Assembly (NCBI GenBank): GCA_025453555.1
Contig: JALOQC010000035.1
Location: 1 to 34,208 of the forward strand
Source: Myxococcota bacterium
GTDB taxonomy: Bacteria > Myxococcota_A > Polyangia > Polyangiales > Houyiibacteriaceae
DNA: 34,208 nt
Direction: 5' to 3'
The position numbers and the translations under genes are program-made. A model generated the notes under the pieces. That model was not told where the DNA came from and ran no database searches. It worked only from the letters and a program-made list of their open reading frames with translations. Positions 8,123-16,058 of the stretch are shown in pieces. The stretch's first letter is position 1. Each line of letters begins with the position of its first letter.

Positions 8123-10315
8123 TCACTCCTCGTCGATGCGCACGTCGATCTTCCCGCGCGCGTCGGGGAAGACCTCCATCGCGTCGAGCACCGCGGGGTG
8201 GCTCATCGCTTGGCGCTTCTTCGCGCTCCGCTCCGCCTCGCGGCGCGTCGCTTCGACCGCGGCGACCGTGCGGCCCTGCACTTGCTGGTCGAAGCGGATC
8301 TCGATCGTGGGCTTGGCGCCGAGGAGCTTCGAGGCGGCCTCCGAGATCGCGTCCTTCGCGGCCGGCGCTTCGGCCTGGCGCCCGTAGAACGAACCGTGCT
8401 GGAAGGCGAGCACGATGCGCTCGCGCGAGACGAGTCGCGGCACGCCGTGCTCGAGCACCGCCGCGAGCGCGGGCTTGGCGTCGCGGAGCGAGAAGACGAT
8501 CCGCTCCCACTCTTGGAGCGCGGGTCGCAGGAGCTTCGCCGCGGGGCCATCGACGGACGCGCCTTCGTCGAGGGCTTCCCCTTCTCCGTCGCGCGCACCG
8601 CTCGAGTGTGTATCGCTCGAGCGCGCATCGCTCGAACGCGCGTCGCTCGAGCGCGCGTCGCTCGGACGCTCGCTGGTTCGCGCATCGCTCGAACGCTCGC
8701 TCGAACGTGTCTCGCTCGAACGATCGCCCGGCTCCTCGTCGTACGCGTCGTCACCTCGCGCGCTCGCGGGCTCCCTCGCCGAGGCTGGTGGGCTCTCGTC
8801 GTCGTCGGCCGCGCGGCTCGCGCCGGCACGCGGGCTCGACTCGCGCCCCTCGCTGCGCGCCATCGCTTCGCGCGCCAAGATCTCCCACGGCTTCTCGGCC
8901 GGCGCGCCCTTCCCGCGCGGCGGAGCCGAAGGCGCGGGAGCGCGGGAGTCCGAACGCTCCGTCGACAGTGCGTCCGCACCGCGCGAGTCTCCACGCGAAG
9001 ACTCGCGCGACGTGTCCGAACGCGCCTCCGTGCGTGGCGTCTCCGAGCGCGCGTCCGAACGCGACGTCTCCGGCGCCGCCTCCGCGCCCCGCGACGGTTC
9101 ACCCCGCGACGGGCCTCGCGGCTCCGACCCTCGCGCGCCGCTCGGACGCGCACCACCGCCACCGCCCGATCCTCCGCCGCGCTCGAGTCGCTCCAGACGC
9201 GCGAGCAGCTCGCCCACGTCGCGCAGGGCCGGCCGCGTCGCCGCGCGCACGAGCCCCATCTCCAGCATCAGCCGCGGCGAGCTCGCCTTCGCGACCTCGT
9301 CGACCAGCTTCGAGACGATCGCGAACACCCGCTGCAGCTCGAGCGGATCCTGGGCACGCGCGAGCTCGTGCGCGGCCTCGCGCTCCTCGTCGACCAGATC
9401 GACGAGCACCCGATCGTCGCCCGCCACGCGCAGCACCACGAGGTCGCGCAGCGTCTGGACGAGCTGCTTCACGAAGTGAATCGGATCGGCCCCCGTCGCG
9501 AGCGTCTCGTCGATCGAGCGCAGCACCTGCGCCGCGTCACCCGAGAGGATCGCGCGTAGCGACGCGTGCAGCGCCGCGCGTCCCGCGATGCCGAGCTGAC
9601 GCGCGACCTCGACACCGACGAGCTTCGATCCCCCGAACGCGACGAGCTGATCGAGGAGCGTGAGCGCGTCGCGCATCGAGCCCGCCGACTCGCGCGCCAC
9701 CAGCGCGATCGCGTCGTCGTCCGCCTCGATGCCTTCCTTCGCCAGCACGCGCCGCACGTGGTCGGCCACCACGGCCTGCGGGATCAGACGGAAGTCGTAG
9801 CGCTGACACCGCGATCGGATCGTGACGGGGACCTTGTGGCTCTCGGTCGTCGCGAAGATGAACTTCACGTGCGGCGGCGGCTCCTCCAGCGTCTTGAGGA
9901 ACGCGTTGAACGCGCCCGTCGAGAGCATGTGGACCTCGTCGACGATCACGATCTTCGAACGATCGCGGCTCGGCCGGTACGGAAGCGACTCCTGCAGGCG
10001 CCGTACGTCGTCGACCGAGTTGTTCGACGCGCCGTCGATCTCCTGCACGTCCATGTCGACGCCGGCCGTGATGTCTTTGCAGATCGCGCACTCGTTGCAG
10101 GGCGTCGCGGTCGGGCCCTTCTCGCAGTTGAGCGCCTTGGCGAGGATGCGCGCGGTGGTCGTCTTGCCAACCCCGCGGACGCCCGTGAAGAGGAAGGCGT
10201 GCGCCACGCGATCGGCCGCGATGGCGTTGCCGAGCGTGCGCGCCACGTGCTCCTGGCCGACGAGCTCGTCGAGCGTCTGCGGGCGGTACTTCCGAGCGAA
10301 GACGGTATACGCCAT
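8123..10315 (-). CDS. dnaX: DNA polymerase III subunit gamma/tau
   Basis: 730-residue clamp-loader ATPase. It opens with the classic MAYTVFARKYRPQTLDELVG. Walker A is GVRGVGKT (45-52), the zinc-binding cysteines are at 64, 73, 76 and 79, Walker B/DExH is VDEVHM (125-130), and the SRC arginine-finger motif is at 168-170. The AAA+ part and domain III end near residue 370. A long Ser/Arg/Glu-rich disordered linker (about 375-590) follows, containing repeats of SSDAR type, then a tau-like C-terminal region. I see no A/T-rich slippery heptamer of the E. coli type, so a frameshifted gamma form is not evident. The usual partner ybaB and recR do not follow downstream. The ATG at 10315 is the family-conserved start. 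Confidence 0.97.
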   Translation of the reverse strand: MAYTVFARKYRPQTLDELVGQEHVARTLGNAIAADRVAHAFLFTGVRGVGKTTTARILAKALNCEKGPTATPCNECAICKDITAGVDMDVQEIDGASNNSVDDVRRLQESLPYRPSRDRSKIVIVDEVHMLSTGAFNAFLKTLEEPPPHVKFIFATTESHKVPVTIRSRCQRYDFRLIPQAVVADHVRRVLAKEGIEADDDAIALVARESAGSMRDALTLLDQLVAFGGSKLVGVEVARQLGIAGRAALHASLRAILSGDAAQVLRSIDETLATGADPIHFVKQLVQTLRDLVVLRVAGDDRVLVDLVDEEREAAHELARAQDPLELQRVFAIVSKLVDEVAKASSPRLMLEMGLVRAATRPALRDVGELLARLERLERGGGSGGGGGARPSGARGSEPRGPSRGEPSRGAEAAPETSRSDARSETPRTEARSDTSRESSRGDSRGADALSTERSDSRAPAPSAPPRGKGAPAEKPWEILAREAMARSEGRESSPRAGASRAADDDESPPASAREPASARGDDAYDEEPGDRSSETRSSERSSDARTSERPSDARSSDARSSDARSSDTHSSGARDGEGEALDEGASVDGPAAKLLRPALQEWERIVFSLRDAKPALAAVLEHGVPRLVSRERIVLAFQHGSFYGRQAEAPAAKDAISEAASKLLGAKPTIEIRFDQQVQGRTVAAVEATRREAERSAKKRQAMSHPAVLDAMEVFPDARGKIDVRIDEE

Positions 10316-10501
10316 GGGGGGCGCAGCCTACGCGGAAACGTGCGCGACGCGATCGCGGCGGAGCTCGAACCGAACGTCGTGTGGGCGTGGTCGCTGCGAC
10401 GTGGAAACCAAGCCGCGGAGGAGATCGCGCGACGACGCGAGAGACCGCGCCGCGACGCGAGACCGCGCCGCGGTGTGAAACCGGCGGTGTGAACCGTGCG
10501 T

Positions 10502-12025
10502 TCAGACCATCAGCGGCGCGAGCGGCCCACGGTATGCCGCGCGCGACCCGAGATCGCGGTCGCCGAAGTACTCCACGTCCGAGAGCCCCATCGCCTGCGC
10601 GATGCTCGTGAGCAGACGGTTGTGCGGCACACGCTCGTCGCTCGCGATGTTGCGCAGTCGCAGGTAGCGGCCGAGCCGGAGCGTGCGCCCCCCGCCCCCC
10701 GCGATCACCGCGGGATGCCGGGTGTGCTGATTGTCGTGACCGTCGTGGCCGAACTCGTTGTGCCAAAACACGATCGTGTTGTCGAGGATGGATCCCCCCA
10801 TCGGATCGAGCGGATCCGGCATGGAGTCGAGCTCCTCCAGCACCGCCGCAACGTGGCTCGCGCTCCAGCGAAGCCCCGCGCAATAGCCGACACGGAGCTC
10901 CGCGCGCGTCGTCCCCGACGCGCCCCAGTAGTCGTGCACCAAGTTCTCGTGAAAGCGGAAAGTGCTCCCGTACCGACCGAGGATCTGCGGCGTCCTCACC
11001 TCGGGTAGATCGCTGAAATAGTTCGGGTAGTCGTTCAGGATCTGGAGCGTCCCAACCCGCGCGCGACCGCACGCGAAGGCCTGCGCGATCACCCGCGCGT
11101 GCGCCCGCGTCACCTCCGCCACGCCCGCGACGTTGCCGACGTTCCCGCCGCGGGTCGGCACGTCCATCCCGCTCGTCGTGCAATACGCGGGCGGGAGCGT
11201 CGGCGTCCCCGGCGTCCCCGGAGTCCCCGGCGTGGGCGAGAGGCGCATCATCGCTTCGAGGTGCGCGTCGAGCTTCACGCGCTCCGTCCCGTCGAGCCGC
11301 ACGCGCATGCGCTCGATCGCGGCGATCCCGTACGCGCTGATGCGCGCCTCGCCACGCGAGTAGTCGATCACGGGCGGCGGCGGTTCTCCCGGCTCGGGCT
11401 CCTCCGGGGTCGGCGGCACGAAGTCGGCCGGGAACGCCTGGCGAAAGAGCGTGCGCGGATCGGCCTCGGGATTCCGCGGACGACCGGCGTCGTCGTAGCT
11501 CATGCACTTCCAGTCACCCGTGCCTTCGACGCACGCGGTGAGCAGCGCGGGCGCCGGGAGCCGCGCGTGCAGGTAGAAGTCGAGCGAGGGGTGGCCGTCG
11601 TAGTCGGCCTGCCGGTCCTCGGGCGGCTGCGCGCCCGTGAGGAGCGAGCCTTGCTCCTGGTGACCGTGGAAGCGCCGCCGGTCGGCGCGCGTGCCTTCTT
11701 TGCAGACCTGGGTGTCGAGCCCGTCGAGGATCGTGATCTTCGAACGCCAAGGCATCAGCGGCGTCAGCACCGCGTCCGGGTAGTCGAAGGTGAGGCCTTC
11801 GAGGTCGTCGTCCGCGCTGCCGGGCTCGCTGCCGTCCGTGCGCCGCGGGATCCAGTAATCGCGGTCGACGCCGTGCGGCGTCCGCAGCGCGAGGAAGCGG
11901 ACCGGAGCCGAGGTGGGCTGCGCGAGCGCCGCGCGCATCCACGCGGGCAGGAAGGGAAGCGCGAGGGCCGCGCCTCCGACGAGGGTGCCGAACTGGCGAC
12001 GGGAGAGATGCTTCTTCGAGCTCAT
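10502..12025 (-). CDS. Tat-exported DUF1552 protein
   Basis: 507 residues. The N-terminus carries a twin-arginine signal (SRRQFGTLVGG, RR at 9-10) followed by a hydrophobic stretch ending near Ala-Gln at about 35, so it is exported folded. The body matches DUF1552: RFLALRTPHGV near the start, FHGHQEQGSLLTG, and a C-terminal half with VFWHNEFGHDGHDNQHTRHP, whose several His and Asp residues could bind metal, then VIAGGGG. Members are paired with DUF1592-type proteins in Planctomycetes and myxobacteria; no biochemical function is established. The stop of that partner lies two bases before this ATG (TGA 12030-12028, ATG 12025), so they are co-transcribed and probably coupled. A Thr-Pro-Gly triplet repeat (TPGTPGTPGTP) interrupts the middle. 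Confidence 0.93.
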   Translation of the reverse strand: MSSKKHLSRRQFGTLVGGAALALPFLPAWMRAALAQPTSAPVRFLALRTPHGVDRDYWIPRRTDGSEPGSADDDLEGLTFDYPDAVLTPLMPWRSKITILDGLDTQVCKEGTRADRRRFHGHQEQGSLLTGAQPPEDRQADYDGHPSLDFYLHARLPAPALLTACVEGTGDWKCMSYDDAGRPRNPEADPRTLFRQAFPADFVPPTPEEPEPGEPPPPVIDYSRGEARISAYGIAAIERMRVRLDGTERVKLDAHLEAMMRLSPTPGTPGTPGTPTLPPAYCTTSGMDVPTRGGNVGNVAGVAEVTRAHARVIAQAFACGRARVGTLQILNDYPNYFSDLPEVRTPQILGRYGSTFRFHENLVHDYWGASGTTRAELRVGYCAGLRWSASHVAAVLEELDSMPDPLDPMGGSILDNTIVFWHNEFGHDGHDNQHTRHPAVIAGGGGRTLRLGRYLRLRNIASDERVPHNRLLTSIAQAMGLSDVEYFGDRDLGSRAAYRGPLAPLMV

Positions 12026-12027
12026 CT

Positions 12028-13623
12028 TCAATCGGCCTTTCGTCGCTCGATGAACGCCGGATGTCGAACCAAGGCGACCACCAGCTCTTCGAAGGAGGTC
12101 CCGCTCTCCACGAAGCTCGCGTACGCCTCGGAGGTCCACGCGACGGCCGCGGGCGAGCCGAGGTCGGCGCCGACCGCGAAGTGCGCGAAGCGGCGCACGA
12201 AACACTGCTGGAAGCGCCGGTCGTCCACGAGCGCCTCCGAGAGGTCGGACGCGTTCTCGAAGCTCACGCCGTCGAGCGTGATCTGGGTCTCGACCGGCAG
12301 ACCGTCCGCGTAGGTCGTCTGCCAGCTCGCGTCGCTCGCGAAGCTCTCGAACGCGAGGCCCACCGGATCGGCGAGCTTGTGGCAGTTGCCGCAGGTGGGC
12401 GCGTTGCCGCGCGCTTCGGTCACCTCGCGCACCGTCGCGTCCGGGCCGACGAGCTCCGCGAGCTCCGCGATCACGTCGAGATCGGCGGGCACGCGGATGT
12501 CGTTGCACATGCCGTCGATGAACACGCCCATGCCGCGACGCACGACGTTGTCGCGACCGCGCTTGCCGTGCGCGACGAGCCACGCGCCGCGCGAGAGCAG
12601 GCCCGCGCGCTGGGCCGGATCGAGCTCGACGCGAGCGAGCCCATCGCCCGGATGCGACGCCCCGTAGTGCGCCGCGAGCTCGGGCCGCGTCCACGAGTAG
12701 CTCGCGGTCATCAGGTCGCGCAGGGTGCCGCGCTCTTCGACGACCACCTGCCCCACGAACGCGCGGGTCTCTTCTTCCATCTGCGCGACCAGAGTCGGGT
12801 CGAGCTCGACCTCGTTTCCCTGACTCTGCAAGGTCGACATGCGCAGCCATTCCCAGAAGAAGCGCGCCCAGACCTCGCTCGAGTCGTCCATCAGACGCCG
12901 CGCCTGTGCTTCGCGTTCGTCCGCCCGCGAGAGCCGACCTGCGTCCGCCGCCGCGAGCAGCTCCGCGTCCGGCGCGCGATTCGTCAGCGCGAAGGCGAGC
13001 AGCGTCGCGATCTCGTGGTCGTCGAGCTCGACCGCGTCGCGCGGCTCGGACGCGCCGCCGAGCTCGGTGCGGTAGAGGAACTCGGGCGAGAGCAGCACCG
13101 CGCGAATCACCCCCGCGAGCGCGTAGGAAGGCTCGTACTCGGCCGCGAGGTCGTCGTGGAGGTTGCGCAACTCTTGGCGCTCGTCGCTCGTGACGGGGCG
13201 TCGGAACGCGGCTTCGGGCAGCCACGCGAGGAGGTCGTCGATGCAGCTCGCGGCCGCGGGGTCGGTGCAGCGCGTCGCGCTCGGGCTCGTGGCGGCCCAG
13301 GTGCCGACCACGCGCGCCGCTTCGACGAAGCTCGACGCGTTGCCGAGATCGACGCGCGCGGTGCCCGCGATGTCGGTGATGCCGTGCTCCGCCGCGCCGG
13401 GCGGGATCACGACGTCGGGCACACCTTCGCCGAAGAGGCGATCGAGCTCGCGCTCGTAGTGTCCTGGGCTGAGGCGCCAGACCCGCGGCTCGAGCCGAAC
13501 GTCCACCGGCTCGCCGGGTCGGCGCCCCGGACCATCCGGTCCGGCCGCAGGGTCGCCGATCGTTCCGTCGCAGGCGCCGAGGAGCGCGAAGCCGACGAGC
13601 CAGCGGGAGAGTGTGGAGGTCAC
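12028..13623 (-). CDS. DUF1592/DUF1588/DUF1595-family lipoprotein with a CxxCH motif
   Basis: 531 residues from GTG 13623. The signal peptide ends in the lipobox LLGAC (Cys18). Domain order follows the planctomycete cytochrome-like family: DUF1587-like (LSPGHYERELDRLFG, 51-65), DUF1595 (LPEAAFRRPVTSDE, 135-148), DUF1592 (SPEFLYRTELGG onward, 179-330), DUF1588 (RAGLLSRGAWLVAH onward, 339-430) and DUF1585 at the C-terminus. CGNCHKLADPVG (411-422) holds the CxxCH of c-type haem proteins and is conserved in the family; actual haem attachment is unproven. The longer frame to 13800 is rejected because the signal peptide would be internal. It is the first gene of a two-gene unit with the DUF1552 protein, suggesting a secreted complex. 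Confidence 0.92.
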   Translation of the reverse strand: MTSTLSRWLVGFALLGACDGTIGDPAAGPDGPGRRPGEPVDVRLEPRVWRLSPGHYERELDRLFGEGVPDVVIPPGAAEHGITDIAGTARVDLGNASSFVEAARVVGTWAATSPSATRCTDPAAASCIDDLLAWLPEAAFRRPVTSDERQELRNLHDDLAAEYEPSYALAGVIRAVLLSPEFLYRTELGGASEPRDAVELDDHEIATLLAFALTNRAPDAELLAAADAGRLSRADEREAQARRLMDDSSEVWARFFWEWLRMSTLQSQGNEVELDPTLVAQMEEETRAFVGQVVVEERGTLRDLMTASYSWTRPELAAHYGASHPGDGLARVELDPAQRAGLLSRGAWLVAHGKRGRDNVVRRGMGVFIDGMCNDIRVPADLDVIAELAELVGPDATVREVTEARGNAPTCGNCHKLADPVGLAFESFASDASWQTTYADGLPVETQITLDGVSFENASDLSEALVDDRRFQQCFVRRFAHFAVGADLGSPAAVAWTSEAYASFVESGTSFEELVVALVRHPAFIERRKAD

Positions 13624-13932
13624 GTCATTGGGGTTCGCAAGCCGCGGGCCACCCGAGATCACGGCGGTTCTGGACGCGGAGCGGGACCATGAGACGCAGA
13701 TCGGGTGGGGACGGGCGACCTCGGTGGGGGCGACCGTCCCCGAGATCGTGGGGCGATTGGGGGCTAGAAGCCACGGAAGCGTCAGCTCGTGCGTGTGCAC
13801 CCGTGCGAGGTGGTGCGCACCGCGCGAGGCAAACGCGAGTCGGCCGCGGCCGTACGACGCGGAGCGAACGCGAGACGCTTCGTTCCCTCAACCTCTCTGT
13901 ATCGATGGACGAGCGTCTGCGAGGCTGCCTCC
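13624..13932. other. Divergent intergenic region, promoters unresolved
   Basis: 309 bases between the DUF1592 gene (-) and the pirin gene (+), so it must hold promoters in both directions. I see no convincing -35/-10 pair. One imperfect hairpin is visible at about 13720-13744 (arms CTCGG and CCGAG around a GC-rich loop). The start region of the pirin gene has the AT-poor leader typical of this genome. No small gene is supported. Confidence 0.4.
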
Positions 13933-14841
13933 ATGAGCTGGCAACCCGCCGAGTCCCCCGAGTGCACCGAGCGCGATCACGCCGCGGTCGCCATCGTCAT
14001 CGAAGGTCGCGCGCGCGACCTCGGCGGCTTCGACGTGCGACGCGTCCTCCCCGCCCCCAAGCGCCGCATGGTCGGGCCCTTCGTCTTCGTCGACGAGATG
14101 GGCCCCGTGCGCTTCGCGGTCGGCGAAGGCATGGACGTGCGCCCGCATCCCCACATCGGGCTCGCGACCGTCACGTGGCTCTTCGAAGGTCGCGTCACGC
14201 ACCGAGACAGCCTCGGCTCGCTCGTCGACATCGTGCCCGGCGAAGTGAACTGGATGACGGCCGGGCGCGGCATCGTGCACTCCGAGCGTTTGCCGATCGG
14301 CGAGCGCGAGAAGGGCGCGTCGCTGCACGGCGTGCAGGTCTGGGTCGCGCTGCCGGCCGAGCACGAAGAGGTCGAGCCCGAGTTCCACCACCACGAGGCC
14401 CACGAGCTGCCGACGATCGAGCGGCCGGGCGTGCGCATGACGCTCATCGCGGGCGAGGCCTACGGCGCGCGTTCCCCGGTGAAGACGTGGTCGCCGATGT
14501 TCTACCTCGCGGGCGACGCGCTCGAGGAGACGTCGCTCCACCTCCCGAACGAGCACGCCGAACGCGCGGTCTACGTCGTCGCCGGCCGCATCCAAGTGGG
14601 CGGCGCGAGCTACGAGCCGGGGACGATGGTCGTCTTCAACGAAGGAACGGATCCCACGATCCACCTCGCGGCCGGCACCCGCTTCATGCTCCTCGGCGGC
14701 GCACCGGTCGGCGATCGCGTGCTCTTCTGGAACTTCGTCGCGACCACGAAGGAGCGCCTCGAAGCCGCGAAGATCGCGTGGCGCGAGGACCGCTTCCCGA
14801 AGGTGCCGGGAGAGCACGAGCGCATTCCGTTGCCGGAGTGA
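13933..14841 (+). CDS. Pirin family protein (double cupin)
   Basis: 302 residues with the two-cupin layout of pirins. The N-terminal cupin keeps all four metal ligands: His72 and His74 in RPHPHIGLATVTWLFEG, His116 and Glu118 in GRGIVHSER. The second cupin follows from about residue 185 (SPMFYLAGDALEETSLHLP). Bacterial pirins bind iron; some act as quercetin dioxygenases (YhhW type), others as transcriptional or metabolic regulators, and the sequence alone does not choose. The ATG at 13933 is used because the family homology starts here; an upstream ATG at 13789 would add a basic, non-conserved 48 residues. It stands alone and converges on the lipoprotein gene at 14877. Confidence 0.95.
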   Translation: MSWQPAESPECTERDHAAVAIVIEGRARDLGGFDVRRVLPAPKRRMVGPFVFVDEMGPVRFAVGEGMDVRPHPHIGLATVTWLFEGRVTHRDSLGSLVDIVPGEVNWMTAGRGIVHSERLPIGEREKGASLHGVQVWVALPAEHEEVEPEFHHHEAHELPTIERPGVRMTLIAGEAYGARSPVKTWSPMFYLAGDALEETSLHLPNEHAERAVYVVAGRIQVGGASYEPGTMVVFNEGTDPTIHLAAGTRFMLLGGAPVGDRVLFWNFVATTKERLEAAKIAWREDRFPKVPGEHERIPLPE

Positions 14842-14876
14842 CGCGCGGGCTCCCGGCTCCGAGGAAGGCCGAAGGT

Positions 14877-15488
14877 TCAGCGCGCGTCGTATCGCGTGAT
14901 CTGCACGCTCTCGAAGTCGACACGGAACGCGAGCTCGTGCTCGTCGCCTTCGGGAGACACGAGCGTGACGACCACCTCGGTGTCGAGGGGCGCGCTGCGG
15001 AGCGTGGACTCGAAGACGGTGCCGGCGCTCGGGTCGACGATCGTCCAACCCGCCGTGCGCAGACGAACCTGCGCCGCGTCGGTGATGTCGTTGCCGACGT
15101 CCACCGTCGGAGCGTCCTCGCACTCCGGGGTCTCGAAGCCCACCGTGGGCGCGAGCGTGCAGCGGGCCGGGACACCACACACGCGCACCGCGTTGAAGTA
15201 GACGTCGTCGGTCGGTCCTTGGGGGAGCTCCGTCGGGAGGCCGTCGCAAGACGCGCTCGGGGGGCCCGCGTCGGCGCGGCCGGTGTCGGCGTCGGCACGA
15301 CCCGCGTCGTCGATCACGATGCCCGTGTCGCGCGGGACCTCGGCGTCGACGACGAGCCCCGCGTCCGCGACGAAGCCAGCGTCGGTCGGGGGAGAGACGT
15401 CGTCGTCGCCGCATCCGGCGAGCGAGAACGTGGTGACGAGAACCGAGCGTGAAACGAGCCCGAGGAACCAGCGGATGTTCGAGTCCAT
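14877..15488 (-). CDS. Hypothetical lipoprotein
   Basis: 203 residues, not recognised. The signal peptide ends in a lipobox (FSLAGC), followed by an Asp/Ala/Val-rich linker to about residue 75 and a compact C-terminal domain with several Cys (ASCDGLP, RVCGVPARCTL, ECED). The end is strand-rich (TEVVVTLVSPEGDEHELAFRV), compatible with a beta-sandwich. GGAGG seven bases before ATG 15488 fixes the start. The open frame continues far upstream, but that part is basic and not protein-like. Probably anchored to the outer membrane. Confidence 0.8.
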   Translation of the reverse strand: MDSNIRWFLGLVSRSVLVTTFSLAGCGDDDVSPPTDAGFVADAGLVVDAEVPRDTGIVIDDAGRADADTGRADAGPPSASCDGLPTELPQGPTDDVYFNAVRVCGVPARCTLAPTVGFETPECEDAPTVDVGNDITDAAQVRLRTAGWTIVDPSAGTVFESTLRSAPLDTEVVVTLVSPEGDEHELAFRVDFESVQITRYDAR

Positions 15489-15536
15489 GAGAAGCCCTCC
15501 AGAAGAGAAGAGCCTCCAGCCTGGGACAGCTCGATC

Positions 15537-15573
15537 GACTCGGACAGCGAGTCTTTCTTGATGGACCATCAAG
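15537..15573. promoter_or_regulatory. Two adjacent inverted repeats upstream of the lipoprotein gene
   Basis: GACTCG and CGAGTC form a 6-5-6 inverted repeat at 15537-15553. CTTGATGG and CCATCAAG form a perfect 8-1-8 repeat at 15557-15573. They sit 49-85 bases before the ATG at 15488, where an operator could lie. The second is unusually AT-rich for this genome. Binding by any regulator is not shown. Confidence 0.35.
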
Positions 15574-15690
15574 CGGAACGAGTCGGTTCGCAGACCCCGC
15601 GTGGCCCTCTCCGACATCTCGAAGGTCGAAGACGCGCCAGCGGGCAGCGCCTGGTCCGACGTGCAGGGCGCAGCAAATCGTGCAGAGCCC

Positions 15691-15860
15691 ATGAGCATCG
15701 CGAGCCTCGTCGCGATCGGGGTCGGTCCGGGCAGCTCGCGCCTGGTCGTGGGGATGGGGATCGGAATCGCGCTCGCGCTCACGGCGCGAGTCGCGATGGA
15801 AACGACGTCGCGCTCCGAGTGGGACCGGGCGGCATCGCGTTGGTGGGGAGCTTCCGATGA
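15691..15860 (+). pseudogene. Possible small membrane protein with a frameshift
   Basis: The + frame from ATG 15691 has nearly all G/C third positions to about 15846. It encodes MSIASLVAIGVGPG, then one hydrophobic segment (LVVGMGIGIALALTA), then a charged tail. It has no stop here. A neighbouring frame (codons in phase with 15858) ends in TGA 15858-15860, exactly overlapping the ATG at 15857. One frameshift near 15830-15845 would therefore give a neat small membrane protein coupled to the next reading frame. Not recognised; could also be chance. Confidence 0.25.
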
Positions 15861-16057
15861 AGTGGTTCGTGGTTTCGGGAGCACTGGTCGTCTTCGTCGG
15901 ATGTGGCTTCGACGACGCCACCGAGACGAGCGCTGGAAGCTACGACGCCGTGGTGCTCCGCGTGACGCCTCGAGCCGAGACCCCCCGGCCAAGCCACACC
16001 CACCTCACGAGCGCTTCCCGACTCGCACGGATCGAACCCGTGCAAGTGGAGCCCGCT
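15857..16057 (+). pseudogene. Possible truncated lipoprotein
   Basis: ATG 15857 has a good ribosome site (GGGGAG, six bases upstream) and opens with a lipoprotein-like signal (MKWFVVSGALVVFVGCG), then a short acidic segment with high G/C at third positions for about 35 codons. It then runs without a stop into the antisense of the redoxin gene (to 16864), where the sequence is clearly a shadow. The real part probably ended near the hairpin at 16009-16058 and has lost its end. Low certainty. Confidence 0.25.
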
Positions 16058-16058
16058 C
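16009..16058 (-). terminator. Hairpin directly after the redoxin stop codon
   Basis: The perfect arms ACTTGCACGG and CCGTGCGAGT (one G-T pair) close a seven-base loop GTTCGAT (16047-16021). An outer GAGCG/CGCTC pair (16054-16058 with 16009-16013) starts on the stop codon of the redoxin gene. There is no U-tract, so it may act as a terminator, an mRNA-stabilising hairpin or a processing site. It lies between converging reading frames. Confidence 0.4.

Larger units (their letters stand above)
15489..16057. other. Long unclear region, possibly decayed small genes
   Basis: 569 bases without a secure gene. The first ~90 bases are the upstream region of the lipoprotein gene and carry two inverted repeats (15537-15573). 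From 15691 onward two + strand frames show strong G/C bias at third codon positions and protein-like features (listed separately), but neither ends before it runs into antisense of the redoxin gene. A hairpin lies at 16009-16058. I see nothing else. Confidence 0.5.

Noticed and set aside
8590..8720. Programmed frameshift site for a short DnaX (gamma) form
   Set aside because: I see no A-rich or T-rich slippery heptamer in the gene; this region is only an in-frame SSDAR-type repeat.
6832..9663. 943-residue + strand frame opposite the thioredoxin-like and dnaX genes
   Set aside because: Arg/Ala/Pro-rich shadow with no motif; the opposite strand is unmistakably dnaX.
13789..13932. N-terminal extension of pirin from an earlier ATG
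   Set aside because: The added 48 residues are basic and unlike pirin N-termini; homology begins at the ATG at 13933.
16021..16047. tRNA-like T-arm (GGTTCGATCC)
   Set aside because: The pairing register does not give a proper T-stem, and no D-arm, anticodon arm or acceptor stem fits around it.
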